The notes: a model not told the origin generated them from the sequence alone. 64,000 bases of DNA from Hamadaea sp013361475 (GCF_040654195.1 NZ_JBFAHM010000004.1:310001-374000), one strand, 5' to 3'; numbered from the stretch's first letter, positions 32,592 through 41,709 are shown. A program made the numbers and translations.

Positions 32592-33683
32592 GTGAACCAT
32601 CGCATCCTGATCTCGGGCGCGAGCATTGCCGGGCTGACCCTGGCGCACTGGCTGTCCAGACACGGTTTCCAGCCCACCGTCGTCGAGCGGGCGGACCGGC
32701 TGCGGGCCGGCGGCAACGGCGTCGACGTACGCGACCAGGCCACCGCCGTCGTGGACCGCATGGGCCTGCTGCCCCAGATTCGGGCGGCCGCCACCGACGT
32801 GCACGGCATGAAGTTCGTCGACGCCGACGACCGGGCGGTGGCCCGGATCGACATCCGCGACCCGGGCAGTGTGGAGATCATGCGCGGCGACCTGGTCGCC
32901 CTGCTGCACAGCGTGACCGACGTGGAGTACGTCTTCGGCGACCGGATCACGGCGCTGCGCCAGCGCGACGACGGCGTCACCGTCGACCTCGCCCACGGCG
33001 GTACGCGCCGGTTCGACTTGGTCGTCGGAGCCGACGGGCTGCACTCGGCGACCCGGCGACTGGCCTTCGGCCCCGAGGCGGACTACCTCCGCTTCAAGGA
33101 CCATTACTTCGCGTTCGCCGACGCCGACGCGGCGCTCGGCGAGGACCGCTGGGTCACCATGTTCAACACCCCGGGCAAGATGGCCGGACTCTACCGGTCC
33201 GGCAACCATCCGCAGGCCAAGGCGTACTTCATCTTCCGGTCCCGGCCCATCGCGGTCGATCACCGCGACGTCGCCGAGCACAAGCGCCTGGTGCGGGAGG
33301 CGTTCGGGAAGGATCGCTCGTGGCGGATTCCGGAGCTGCTCGACGCCGCACTCGCCGATCCCGAGTTCTACTTCGACGCACTGAGCCAGGTGAAGATGCC
33401 GACGTGGTCGGCGGGCCGGTTCGCGTTGACCGGGGACGCCGCCTGGTGCGCCTCCCCCGCCTCCGGCGCCGGCGCCGAACTGGCGCTGGTCGGGGCGTAC
33501 AAGCTGGCCGAGGAGCTGGCCGCGGCCGACGGCGACCACCGGATCGCCTTCGACCGGTATCACGCCGCCCACCGGGGGCTGGTCGCGAAGAAGCAGCGGA
33601 TCGGCGTGAACGTCCGGGTCATGGTGCCTAGGACCGAAGGCGGCCGACGCGTACGCGACTTCGCCGCCCGCCTCCGGTCCTAG
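32592..33683 (+). CDS. FAD-dependent monooxygenase (PHBH/TetX-like)
   Basis: A 363-residue group A flavin monooxygenase. The dinucleotide motif is ISGASIAGLTLAHWL, the second FAD motif is VVGADGLHSATRR and the third is FALTGDAAWCASPASGAGAE. These enzymes hydroxylate aromatics or inactivate antibiotics such as tetracycline or rifampicin. GTG 32592 is preferred to GTG 32586 because GAGGAG then lies six bases upstream. The divergent TetR regulator probably controls it. Confidence 0.88.
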   Translation: MNHRILISGASIAGLTLAHWLSRHGFQPTVVERADRLRAGGNGVDVRDQATAVVDRMGLLPQIRAAATDVHGMKFVDADDRAVARIDIRDPGSVEIMRGDLVALLHSVTDVEYVFGDRITALRQRDDGVTVDLAHGGTRRFDLVVGADGLHSATRRLAFGPEADYLRFKDHYFAFADADAALGEDRWVTMFNTPGKMAGLYRSGNHPQAKAYFIFRSRPIAVDHRDVAEHKRLVREAFGKDRSWRIPELLDAALADPEFYFDALSQVKMPTWSAGRFALTGDAAWCASPASGAGAELALVGAYKLAEELAAADGDHRIAFDRYHAAHRGLVAKKQRIGVNVRVMVPRTEGGRRVRDFAARLRS

Positions 33684-33690
33684 GCCACCA

Positions 33691-35343
33691 CTATGGACTT
33701 GTGCAGGTGAGAGTGGGAGTGGACGGGCTGCCGTTGGCGAGGAAGCCGAACGTCGTCGACGCTCTAGCCCCGAGATTCCCGTTGTACGACAGGTTCCTCA
33801 CCGTCACGGCCGAGCCGCCGACCGTGAAGGTGCCGCCCCAAAGCTGGGTGATGGTCTGGCCGGAGCCCAGCGTCCAGCCGACGGTCCAGCCGTTGATCGC
33901 CGAGCCTCCGGCAGTGACCGTCACCTCGCCCTGGAAGCCTCCCGGCCAGGAGTTGACCGTCCGGTACGCGGCCGCGCACGCTCCCGTCGGAGGCGGCGAG
34001 GATGGCGGGGGCGACGACGGCGGCGGTGAGGACGGTGGAGGCGAAGAAGGCGGCGAGGACGAGGGTGGTGGCGACGTCGGGCTGTCGCTCAGCACCGGAG
34101 TCGTCCAGTCCCGCCAGTCCGCCAGGTTCCCCGCTTTCAGGCTGGAGATCCGGAACGTTCCGGCGGCACTGCCCGTCTTCAGCAGATACTTCTGCAGGTT
34201 CTGCACCAAGGGCGTACGCCACTCCGACCGCACGGCACAGTGCGTACCGTCCTGAATGTCGGACCAGTAGGTGATGTTCTCGCCCGCGCCGAGGGCCTTG
34301 TAGACCTCGGCGCCCGCGAGCGCGGCGACGCTGCCCGAACGGGCGGCGAGCCAGTCGATGCGGGGGTTCTCCATGAGGAACAGCCCACGGGGCGCGACCA
34401 TCGCCACCATCTCGTGGGTGTCGACCGGCAACGCGGCCGGGTTGCCGGTGTACGAGCCGAACGCGTCGCCGAGCCACGGCTGCTCCGAGTACGCGCTGCT
34501 CAGCGGTTGTGCACCGGACTCACCCGGAATCCCGCGGAAGATGGGCGCTCCCCCGCTGCCGGACTCGATCGGCATGGTCAGCGCGATCCGCTGGTCGAAC
34601 GCGCCGATGACGAACGCGCCCTTGCCGTAGCGGGAGCAGCCGGTGACGCCGAGCCCGTCGGCCCGCAGCACGCTGCCGCCGGACTGCTCGATGACGTCGA
34701 TGATCCGGCTGACGCCCCAGGCCCAGGCCATCAGAATGCCGGTGCTGCTGGTCGCGCCGTAGACGTTGTAGAACGCGCCCTGCTTGTTGTTCCGGGCGGT
34801 GCCCTCCTTGCCGACGGCAAGCGGGTCGTAGTTGATGACCGCGACGCCGCTACTTTGGATGGTCGACGTGTCGGCGCCGAGCCCGCCGACCACGATGACG
34901 GCCGGATAAGGCGCGGCGCCGGTGCTGGGCACGCTGACACTCGCCGAGAAGCTCGAGCTGCGGCCGTTGTCGCTGACGTTGACCGTGATGCCCGTACGCG
35001 ACACCGTGCCGCTGACGCTCGCCGGCTTCGGCGGTTTCGTGCCGTAGACGGTGGCCTCGGCCTGCTTCTTGATCTCCTCGCGGCGGCATCGCCAGTCCGA
35101 CTTGGACGTGATACGCGTGCCGTCGATCTTCTGGAACGGATCGGGCAGCTTGCTGGTGGACGGTGTGGAGCCGGGCAGAGACACCGCGCAGCCCGAGCCC
35201 TCATCCTCGACCGCGGCGGCGAGGGTGAGAGCGGTGGGCGCGGCGTGAGCGACGACGGTGGCCGCCCCAGCGACGACGAGCGCGGCGACCGCCAGGGCGA
35301 GGACGGTCGGCCGCACGCTGGAACGGCCCGGGATGTGGATCAC
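33691..35343 (-). CDS. Secreted glucuronoyl methylesterase (CE15) with CBM2
   Basis: A 550-residue secreted enzyme that cleaves ester bonds between lignin and glucuronoxylan. Order: signal peptide (hydrophobic residues about 10-35), CE15 alpha/beta-hydrolase domain (about 50-400) with nucleophile motif GCSRYGKGAF and MPIESGSGG, a Pro/Ser linker (repeats of SPPPSS) and a C-terminal cellulose-binding CBM2 (about 450-550) with conserved tryptophans (NSWPGGF, INGWTVGW, QLWGG) and two terminal cysteines. GTG 35343 is chosen because GGGGAGG is five bases upstream; GTG 35367 is alternative. Confidence 0.9.
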   Translation of the reverse strand: MIHIPGRSSVRPTVLALAVAALVVAGAATVVAHAAPTALTLAAAVEDEGSGCAVSLPGSTPSTSKLPDPFQKIDGTRITSKSDWRCRREEIKKQAEATVYGTKPPKPASVSGTVSRTGITVNVSDNGRSSSFSASVSVPSTGAAPYPAVIVVGGLGADTSTIQSSGVAVINYDPLAVGKEGTARNNKQGAFYNVYGATSSTGILMAWAWGVSRIIDVIEQSGGSVLRADGLGVTGCSRYGKGAFVIGAFDQRIALTMPIESGSGGAPIFRGIPGESGAQPLSSAYSEQPWLGDAFGSYTGNPAALPVDTHEMVAMVAPRGLFLMENPRIDWLAARSGSVAALAGAEVYKALGAGENITYWSDIQDGTHCAVRSEWRTPLVQNLQKYLLKTGSAAGTFRISSLKAGNLADWRDWTTPVLSDSPTSPPPSSSPPSSPPPSSPPPSSPPPSSPPPTGACAAAYRTVNSWPGGFQGEVTVTAGGSAINGWTVGWTLGSGQTITQLWGGTFTVGGSAVTVRNLSYNGNLGARASTTFGFLANGSPSTPTLTCTSP

Positions 35344-35409
35344 TGGGCCTCCCCGATGGATGATCACAGATGGTCGGGCAGAACCAGAGTCGATCGATGA
35401 GACCCTCTA

Positions 35410-35436
35410 CGTCAATAGCTTTCCGGAAACTTCCGG
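35410..35436 (-). promoter_or_regulatory. Promoter/operator region of glucuronoyl esterase
   Basis: The minus strand has TTGACG (35415-35410) as a -35 candidate, and just upstream is the perfect palindrome TTTCCGGAAA (35420-35429) followed by ACTTCCGG. GAAAnTTTC-type elements are known before plant polysaccharide genes in streptomycetes; this resembles them loosely. Confidence 0.4.
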
Positions 35437-35482
35437 TCGTTGGCACGCTTCGCCGGTCTAGTGACGCAGGTGGAGATGGCGA

Positions 35483-35923
35483 TCAGCCCTCGGAAGACTT
35501 CCGGAGTTCCCGGGACTTGCCACGAAACTCGGCCACGACCTCGTCGCCGCAGGTGACGGTCACGTCGTAGATGCCACTGCGGCCGTACCGGGTGCGCTCT
35601 GCCGCGACGGCGGTCAGCACGTCGCCCAGCTTCGCCGCGCGCACGAAGACGATGTCGCACGCCTCCGCGACCGTCGGAGTCCCGTAGGTGTTGCACGCGA
35701 ACGCGAACGCCGTGTCCGCCAGCAGGAACACGAACCCGCCGTGACAGATGTCGTGCCCGTTGATCATGTCGCGGGTCACCGTCATCCGCGCCGTCGCCCG
35801 GCCCGGCGCGACCTCGTCGACGGTCACTCCCGCGCGCTGCGAGGCGAGATCGCCGGCGTACATCGCGTCGGCGGAACGCCGGGCCAGCTCAAGCGCGTCG
35901 TCCAGCTCGTTCACGGTGATCAC
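35483..35923 (-). CDS. PaaI-type hotdog thioesterase
   Basis: A 146-residue hotdog-fold thioesterase similar to PaaI, which hydrolyses hydroxyphenylacetyl-CoA and related thioesters. The signature is NGHDICHGGFVFLLADTAFAFACN, with Asp/His positions as in PaaI. GTG 35923 gives the usual family length; ATG 35950 would add nine glycine-rich residues. No other phenylacetate genes are near, so the role may be CoA-thioester housekeeping. Confidence 0.88.
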   Translation of the reverse strand: MITVNELDDALELARRSADAMYAGDLASQRAGVTVDEVAPGRATARMTVTRDMINGHDICHGGFVFLLADTAFAFACNTYGTPTVAEACDIVFVRAAKLGDVLTAVAAERTRYGRSGIYDVTVTCGDEVVAEFRGKSRELRKSSEG

Positions 35924-35950
35924 GGTACCGCCCACCCCACCCCACGCCAC

Positions 35951-36095
35951 GCGTGCGGGGCCTTCGGCGCTTCGGGCAGGTTCCGGCGACTCATTGCCCC
36001 GCGTGCGGGGCCTTCGGGACTGCGGGCAGGCTCCGGCGACTCATTGCCCCGCGTGCGGGGCCTTCGGGGCTGCGGGCAGGTTCTGGCGACTACCG
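35951..36095. repeat. 50-bp tandem repeat, three copies
   Basis: Copies begin at 35951, 36001 and 36051, each starting GCGTGCGGGGCCTTCGG and containing GCGGGCAGG and GGCGACT. With the preceding CCCC each forms a short CCCCGC/GCGGGG hairpin. Copies differ at a few positions. No spacers, so not CRISPR. Confidence 0.85.
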
Positions 36096-36143
36096 GAAGG
36101 CCAGGTACCTAACCGGTGCCGGGAAAGGTACCTGGCCTTCCGG
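36093..36143. terminator. 18-bp perfect stem hairpin in repeat tract
   Basis: Arms CCGGAAGGCCAGGTACCT (36093-36110) and exact complement (36126-36143) flank a 15-base loop. It joins the two repeat arrays and lies downstream of the MFS gene on the minus strand. Confidence 0.6.
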
Positions 36144-36480
36144 AAGTCGGGCCCCAGCCGGAAGCCGCGCCCCCGGAAGTCGCGCTCTCGCGGGAGGCGA
36201 GCCGCCGGAAGCCGCGCCGCCGCCGGGAGGCGGGAGTCGGGCCCCAGCCGGAAGCCGCGCCGCCGGAAGTCGCGCCCCAGCCGGAAGCCGCGCCCCCGGA
36301 AGTCGCGCCCTCGCGGGAGGCGAGCCGCCGGAAGCCGCGCCGCCGCCGGGAGGCGGGAGTCGGGCGCCAGCCGGAAGCCGCGCCCCAGGAAGTCGCGCCC
36401 TCGCGGGAGGCGAGCCGCCGGGAGGCGGGAGGCGGGCCCACCGGAAGGCGAGCCCCGCCAGGAAGCCGAGCGCAGCGCCC
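36144..36480. repeat. Compound repeat with 33-, 90- and 123-bp periods
   Basis: The segment TCGCGGGAGGCGAGCCGCCG recurs at 36188, 36311 and 36401 (spacings 123 and 90 bp, differing by a 33-bp unit that is itself repeated). All periods are multiples of three, so an open frame from 36116 to 36535 on the plus strand encodes 11-residue repeats (QPEAAPPEVAP). I see no ribosome site or homology and treat it as a non-coding repeat, with coding potential unproven. Between two minus-strand genes. Confidence 0.7.
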
Positions 36481-36491
36481 GCGAGAGGAGG

Positions 36492-38237
36492 TCAGTCGCG
36501 GCGGGACGGCTCGGCCGACGCCGGGATCGGCGTGAGCGGCTGTACGCCCAGCTCGTCGATCAGCTCGCTCTCCCGGGTCACCAGGTCGGTGGCCGGCTGC
36601 GTACGCGGTGAGACCATCGAAGCGGCCGCGCCGAGGATGCCCATGACGATGGCCAGCCAGAAGACGACGACCAGCCCGTCGTGGAACGGCCCGGCGATGA
36701 GGTCGGGGAAGAACTGCCGGTCGGTGAGCGTCGCCGCGTTCGCCGGCGGGAGCTGGCCGAGGATCTGCGGCCCGAGCAGTTCCTGGATCGGGTTGTAGCC
36801 GAGGAACGCCGCGAACAGGGTGCCCACCGGCGGCAACGACGCGATCGTGTGCGCCGCTTCCGGCGGTACGCCCTGCGCCGTCAGTCCGGAGTCCAGAGTG
36901 GACGGCAGCGAACCCGAGAGCCCGGCGACCATCAGGGAGAAGAACACGCCGATCGAGAGCACCATGCCCGCGTTCTGGAAGGTGGCCCGCATGCCGGAGG
37001 CGACCCCACGTAGGTGCGCCGGGACGCTCGACATGATCAGCGCCGTGTTCGGGGCGGAGAACAGCCCGCCGCCGAACCCGTTGAGGAAGACCAGTAGCGC
37101 GAAGACGCCGTAGTGGAAGTTCGTCGGCACCAATAGCAGTGCGGCGAACGACGCCGACATGAGCAGCAGCCCACCGGCGGCGAACGGGCGCGGGCCGAAC
37201 CGGTCGGACAGGAACCCGGACAGCGGACCGGCGGCGAGGAACCCGACCGTCAACGGCAGCAGGTAGATGCCCGCCCACAGCGGGGTCTGCTCGTAGTCGT
37301 AGCCGTGCAGCGGCAGCCAGATGCCCTGCAACCAGATGATCAGCATGAACTGCAGACCGCCGCGCGCGATCGAGCCCAGCAGGCTGGCCGCGTTGCCGCC
37401 CGTGAACGCCGGGATGCGAAACAGCCGCAGCGGGAACATCGGTTCGGCGACCTTGGCCTCGATGACGCCGAACGCCACCAGCAGCAGCGCTCCCCCGGCG
37501 AGCCCGGCGACGATCCACGGGTTCGTCCAGCCCATCGAGTGGCCCCCGTACGGCTGGATGCCGTAGGTGATCGCGGCCAGCACCGCGGTCAGCCCGGCGG
37601 CGAAGGTGAGGTTGCCCCACCAGTCGATCTTCCCCGGCCGGCGTACGCCGTTGTCCCGCAACGACTTGTAGGCCCAGATCGTGCCGGCGACGCCGATCGG
37701 GACGTTGACCCAGAAGATCGAGCGCCAGTTCCACTCCGCGAGGACCCCGCCCAGCACCAGTCCGATGAAGGATCCGGCGATGGCGGCGACGATGTTGATG
37801 CCGAGCGCCATGCCCCGCTGGGCGGCCGGGAACGCGTCGGTGATGATGGCGGCCGAGTTCGCCATGAGCATCGCGCCGCCGATCGCCTGCACCACCCGCC
37901 AGCCGATCAGCCACAGGGCGCCCTTGCCGCCGGTGAACGGGTCCAGCGAGAGGATCACCGAGGTGGCGGCGAAGATGGCGAAGCCCAGGTTGTAGATGCG
38001 TACGCGGCCGTAGATGTCGCCGAGCCGGCCCAGGGTCACCACGAGCACGGCGGTGACGAGCATGTAGCCCATCAGCATCCAGAGCAGGTAGCTGACGTTG
38101 CCGGGGAGCAGCGGGTCGAGGTCGACGCCGTTGAAGATGGCGGGCAGCGAGATGAGCACGATCGAGGAGTTGATCGTGGCGATGAGCATGCCGAGGGTCG
38201 TGTTCGACAACGCGACCCACTTGTAGCGATCGGTCAT
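36492..38237 (-). CDS. MFS drug exporter, DHA2 (14-TM) family
   Basis: A 581-residue proton-driven exporter with about 14 hydrophobic helices. Motif A is GRLGDIYGRVR, motif B region is GWRVVQAIGGAML and motif C is GSFIGLVLGGVLAE. A long extracytoplasmic loop lies near residues 430-490. DHA2 pumps export drugs, dyes or natural products. It follows the MarR gene on the same strand after 70 bases, making MMPL-MarR-MFS a likely regulated efflux unit. C-terminal tail is followed by the repeat tract. Confidence 0.9.
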   Translation of the reverse strand: MTDRYKWVALSNTTLGMLIATINSSIVLISLPAIFNGVDLDPLLPGNVSYLLWMLMGYMLVTAVLVVTLGRLGDIYGRVRIYNLGFAIFAATSVILSLDPFTGGKGALWLIGWRVVQAIGGAMLMANSAAIITDAFPAAQRGMALGINIVAAIAGSFIGLVLGGVLAEWNWRSIFWVNVPIGVAGTIWAYKSLRDNGVRRPGKIDWWGNLTFAAGLTAVLAAITYGIQPYGGHSMGWTNPWIVAGLAGGALLLVAFGVIEAKVAEPMFPLRLFRIPAFTGGNAASLLGSIARGGLQFMLIIWLQGIWLPLHGYDYEQTPLWAGIYLLPLTVGFLAAGPLSGFLSDRFGPRPFAAGGLLLMSASFAALLLVPTNFHYGVFALLVFLNGFGGGLFSAPNTALIMSSVPAHLRGVASGMRATFQNAGMVLSIGVFFSLMVAGLSGSLPSTLDSGLTAQGVPPEAAHTIASLPPVGTLFAAFLGYNPIQELLGPQILGQLPPANAATLTDRQFFPDLIAGPFHDGLVVVFWLAIVMGILGAAASMVSPRTQPATDLVTRESELIDELGVQPLTPIPASAEPSRRD

Positions 38238-38307
38238 GCGATCACCGTCCGGCGGTCGGCGCTCCCGTGACGGAAACTGTGCTGGCCGGTGGCCAGCTCG
38301 CGGCTGT

Positions 38308-38775
38308 TCATTGAGCTTTGCTCTCCGGAGAGGTGACGAGATCGGCGAGGGCGTTCAGGGCGGGGAGGGCGGCCTCGATCGCGGCGGCGTCGCGGGGATC
38401 GAGCTGGGCCAGCAGGGCGGCCACTTTGCCGCTGCGGATCGTGCGGTGACGCCTCAGTAAGTCGCGTCCGGCCGCGGTGATCTCGACGAGCACCACCCGG
38501 CGGTCGCCGGGATCGGCGGTACGCACGGCGAGCGAGTCCCGTTCGAGCCGAGACACGATCTGCGTCATCGCGGGCTGCGTGACGCCTTCGACGCCGGCCA
38601 GTTCGGTGAGCCGCCGAGGTCCCTCGCGGTCGAGGGTCGCCAGCGTCGACGCGACGGACAGGCTGAGGCCGGAGGGGCTGAGCCGGCGCAACGCGGTGAA
38701 CACCCGCACGACGGTCGTACTCAGATCCGTTTCAGCCGAGACGTTCGGGTCAGCCGGGACGGAGGTGGACCGCAT
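38308..38775 (-). CDS. MarR family transcriptional regulator
   Basis: A 155-residue winged-helix MarR regulator. The DNA-binding region is RRLTELAGVEGVTQPAMTQIVSRLERDSL with the beta wing around RTADPGDRRVVLVEIT. It lies between two transporter genes on the same strand and an inverted repeat lies just before its start, supporting autoregulation. Ligand unknown. Confidence 0.9.
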   Translation of the reverse strand: MRSTSVPADPNVSAETDLSTTVVRVFTALRRLSPSGLSLSVASTLATLDREGPRRLTELAGVEGVTQPAMTQIVSRLERDSLAVRTADPGDRRVVLVEITAAGRDLLRRHRTIRSGKVAALLAQLDPRDAAAIEAALPALNALADLVTSPESKAQ

Positions 38776-38782
38776 ACGGCAT

Positions 38783-38803
38783 TTCTATCACGAGCTTATA
38801 GAA
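38783..38803. promoter_or_regulatory. Candidate MarR operator (TTCTAT-N9-ATAGAA)
   Basis: A perfect six-base inverted repeat in an unusually AT-rich patch, directly before marR and overlapping the end of the MMPL gene. Fits a MarR autoregulation site. Confidence 0.5.
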
Positions 38804-40980
38804 GTTCCTAATGCATCCCGCGTACGCCGCCGCTCCAGGTAGCGGCCCGGCCATTGGGCGGCCGTCCCGATGACGGACAACAGCGCGGGGGCGAGCAGCG
38901 AGCGTACGACGAAGGCATCGATCAGAATCCCCGCGGACAGTGCGAAGGCCAGCTCTCGGAAGGGCCGCAAGGGCACCAGCGCGAGCAGGCCGAAGCTGAG
39001 CGCTAGCGTGAACGCGGCCGTGCGGATCGCGCGCGCCGACTCCGGCAGGGTGATGGCGAGCGCCTCGCGCAGCGGCCGGCGGCGGGCCTCGCGCCAGGCA
39101 GGCCCGACGCCGAAGATGTTGTAGTCGGAGCCGAGCGCGACGAGCAGCACCGCCGCGGCGAACGGGACGTAGAAGGTGAGCCCGTCGTTGCCCAGCCAGT
39201 CCTCGAAGACTCGTGTCGTCAGGCCCAGCGTGGCGAGGATGGCCAGCACGCTGCAGGCCAGCAGAGCCAGCGGAGCCGTGAGCGCACGCAGGTACAGGAC
39301 CAGGAACAGCAGGTTCGCCGCCAGCGCGGCCAGGGCGATGCGACCTAGGTCGTGGACGGTTTGGTCCACGATGACGTCCGCGATCGCCGTGTCGCCGCCC
39401 AGGCTGAGCCGCGTACCGCCGAGGCCGGCGCGGTCGGCCAGCCCGGGCAGGTCCGCCTGCAGCCGGGTCACCGTCTGCACGGCATGCGCGCCGAGTGGTT
39501 CGTCGGACAACACCACCAGGTAGCGGGCCGCGCTGCCGTCCTTCGCCTCGAACAGCGGGCGTACCTGCTCGATCAGGCGATCGTCCGGGCCGACGACCGC
39601 GGCCACCCCCGGCTCGTTCGCCAGCGCCTCGCGCAAGCGGGCCAGTTCCGCCGTCTTCCCGGCCACACCCGCGCCCTCCACCAGCACCTCGGTCGGCGAC
39701 AGGATCCCCTCGGCGAATCCCGCCTCGGCCTGGGCGGCCGCCTGGCGCGCGGGATGGCTCGCCGGCAGTGCCTCCACAAAGGAGACGCCGAGCGTCATGT
39801 GCCGCACCGGCAGCGCCGCCCACACCAGTCCGCCGACGCACGCGACCAGCACCACGAACGAGAATCCCGGCCAGGTCAGCACGCGCGCCCACCAGCCGCG
39901 CGGCTCGCGTACCGCCACCGGCCGCTGCCGCCCCCGCCACGGCGACCACAAGACCGCACGGCCGAGAATCGCCAGCAACGCCGGCACCAGCGTCACCGCC
40001 ACCACCATGCCGATGGTCACCGCCACCGCCAGGCCCGGCCCGAACGCGCGGAACGTCGGCGATCCGGCCACGATCAACGCGCCGGTCCCGGCCGCGGCGG
40101 TCGCTCCGGCGGTCATGATGATCGGCGAATACCGCGCCGTCGCCAGCCGCGCGGCCGCCACCCGGTCCAGGCCGTCATCAAGGTGTACGCGTAAAGCCGA
40201 GACGTAGAACACGACGTAGTCGGTGACCACCCCGAGCAGCAATGCGACCAGCAACGGCTGAGTCTCCTGCGGAACCGCGACGTCGAAGTGCGCCGCGAGC
40301 GCGCCGCCCACCCGCAACGTGATCACGATCGCCAGTCCGGCCACCGCCAGCGCCAGCACCGGCGCGACCAGGGAGCGGAACGCGAACGCCACGATGACGA
40401 ACACCGCCGCGACCGTCGCCACCTCCAGCCAGGTCAACGAGTCCAGCACGATGCGGCCCTGCTCGACGCGGGCGGGCACCGATCCGGTGACGCCGACGAC
40501 GTGATCCTGCGGCCCGTAGTACTTCTTCACGAACTGGTCGGCCGCCTCGACCTGCTCGGCCAGGCTCACATCGGGCCGCGTGAACAGGTACGTGATGATC
40601 GTCGTCCCGTCCTCCCGGGACCCCGGAAGCAGCTTCTTCTCGTTGGTGATCGGCACCGCCGCCAGAATCGGCTGCACATCGGCGTACTGGCCCTCCGACA
40701 CCGCCTTGGCCCGGGAGACCGCCTTGGCCTGCACGTCGAGCGGCAGCCCCTGCGGATCCCGTTGCACCACCGCAACCCGGCTCAGCAGCGGAAAGCCGAA
40801 CTTGTCATAGGAGCGCATCTCGGTCTGCACCGCCGGGTTCCCCGCGGAGACGAGCTGGCTCAGATCTTCCCCGCCCGGCCCGACCGCCGGCAGCAACCGC
40901 ACCGCCGCGACCGCCGCGACCAGCCAGAACGCGACGACCACCCAGCGCAGGGCGACCAAGACCCAGGCGTAGACCTTCAT
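38788..40980 (-). CDS. MMPL-family RND-type transporter
   Basis: A 730-residue MMPL transporter with about 12 helices in two halves: helix 1 (10-30), a periplasmic loop, helices 2-6 (170-340, containing DYVVFYVSALR with the proton-relay acidic residue), helix 7, a second loop and helices 8-12 (530-700, containing GSDYNIFGVG). MMPL proteins export lipids or natural products in actinobacteria. ATG 40980 with GGGAG upstream is chosen over an earlier ATG whose product would begin with an arginine-rich stretch. First gene before marR. Confidence 0.9.
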   Translation of the reverse strand: MKVYAWVLVALRWVVVAFWLVAAVAAVRLLPAVGPGGEDLSQLVSAGNPAVQTEMRSYDKFGFPLLSRVAVVQRDPQGLPLDVQAKAVSRAKAVSEGQYADVQPILAAVPITNEKKLLPGSREDGTTIITYLFTRPDVSLAEQVEAADQFVKKYYGPQDHVVGVTGSVPARVEQGRIVLDSLTWLEVATVAAVFVIVAFAFRSLVAPVLALAVAGLAIVITLRVGGALAAHFDVAVPQETQPLLVALLLGVVTDYVVFYVSALRVHLDDGLDRVAAARLATARYSPIIMTAGATAAAGTGALIVAGSPTFRAFGPGLAVAVTIGMVVAVTLVPALLAILGRAVLWSPWRGRQRPVAVREPRGWWARVLTWPGFSFVVLVACVGGLVWAALPVRHMTLGVSFVEALPASHPARQAAAQAEAGFAEGILSPTEVLVEGAGVAGKTAELARLREALANEPGVAAVVGPDDRLIEQVRPLFEAKDGSAARYLVVLSDEPLGAHAVQTVTRLQADLPGLADRAGLGGTRLSLGGDTAIADVIVDQTVHDLGRIALAALAANLLFLVLYLRALTAPLALLACSVLAILATLGLTTRVFEDWLGNDGLTFYVPFAAAVLLVALGSDYNIFGVGPAWREARRRPLREALAITLPESARAIRTAAFTLALSFGLLALVPLRPFRELAFALSAGILIDAFVVRSLLAPALLSVIGTAAQWPGRYLERRRTRDALGTSISS

Positions 40981-41077
40981 TGCCGCTCCCCTGCCGCTCG
41001 CCGCGTTCCGATGTGCGCGGCGGGTACCCCCCGACCGTCCACCGGAAACCCGGTGAGTCGTCCGGAGCGCGGGCATC

Positions 41078-41083
41078 TAGATT
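41078..41083 (+). promoter_or_regulatory. TAGATT -10 box
   Basis: TAGATT ends six bases before ATG 41090; the intervening GGAGCG could also act as a ribosome site. Confidence 0.4.
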
Positions 41084-41089
41084 GGAGCG

Positions 41090-41692
41090 ATGCAGCGTAC
41101 GCCGCCGGAGGAACTGATCGCCGAGGCCGCCCAGAACCCCGGCGGCTACGTCTACGAGATCGACGGAGACCTGATCAGCGACCCCGACGGGTACATTCCG
41201 CCGGAGGCGATCCGGGGCGCCTGGGAGGTCGGCGCGGACGGCGTCCTGACCGGCGAGTACGCGCCGAATGAGAAGCACGGGCCGCCCCAGGACGACTTCG
41301 CGTACCTGACCGAGGCGGATCACTGGCTCGACTGGCTGGGTGACGACCCCGCCTCCGCCGTACGCGATTCGGTCCTGGAGGTGTTGCGGGAGCAGGTGCC
41401 GGAAGCGTCGCTACGCTGGATGAAGATCGTCGCCGAGCCGCGTTTCCTGACCGCTGGACGGCCTACCCCGGACGATCCGGACAAGTTGCTGGTCACGCGG
41501 GCGGCGCTGGCCGTGTCGTTCGCGTTGGGCGTCGACTCGCCCGGCGACCGCTACGAGATCTTGTGGGGCGTCTTCAGCGCCGCCGTCGTCGGCCTGGACG
41601 AGCCGGTCGGCCGAAGCCGCATCTGGTTCGACCTGTGGACCGACCTCGACGAGGTCGAAGAACAACTGCCGGACCGCATCACCAGCTTCTGA
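41090..41692 (+). CDS. Unknown protein, 200 aa
   Basis: A 200-residue acidic soluble protein with many Asp/Glu/Pro and aromatic residues (GGYVYEIDGDLISDPDGYIP, DHWLDWLGDD, RIWFDLWTDLDEVEEQL). No signal peptide or membrane helices. I do not recognise the family; it resembles the solitary conserved acidic proteins common in actinomycetes (immunity- or SUKH-like fold is only a guess). Convergent with DUF4291, with a nested palindrome between. Confidence 0.65.
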   Translation: MQRTPPEELIAEAAQNPGGYVYEIDGDLISDPDGYIPPEAIRGAWEVGADGVLTGEYAPNEKHGPPQDDFAYLTEADHWLDWLGDDPASAVRDSVLEVLREQVPEASLRWMKIVAEPRFLTAGRPTPDDPDKLLVTRAALAVSFALGVDSPGDRYEILWGVFSAAVVGLDEPVGRSRIWFDLWTDLDEVEEQLPDRITSF

Positions 41693-41709
41693 CATCCCGT
41701 CGGCGCCCC

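Noticed and set aside
35951..36095. CRISPR array
   Set aside because: The three 50-bp copies are directly adjacent with no unique spacers and no cas genes are present.
36116..36535. Plus-strand repeat protein of 139 residues
   Set aside because: No ribosome binding site, no homology I can recognise, and the open frame is explained by repeat periods that are multiples of three. It is kept as a repeat feature only.
38281..38297. GCTGGCC-GGT-GGCCAGC hairpin as terminator between marR and the MFS gene
   Set aside because: The stem is only seven bases, lies inside a probable operon and could easily occur by chance at this GC content.
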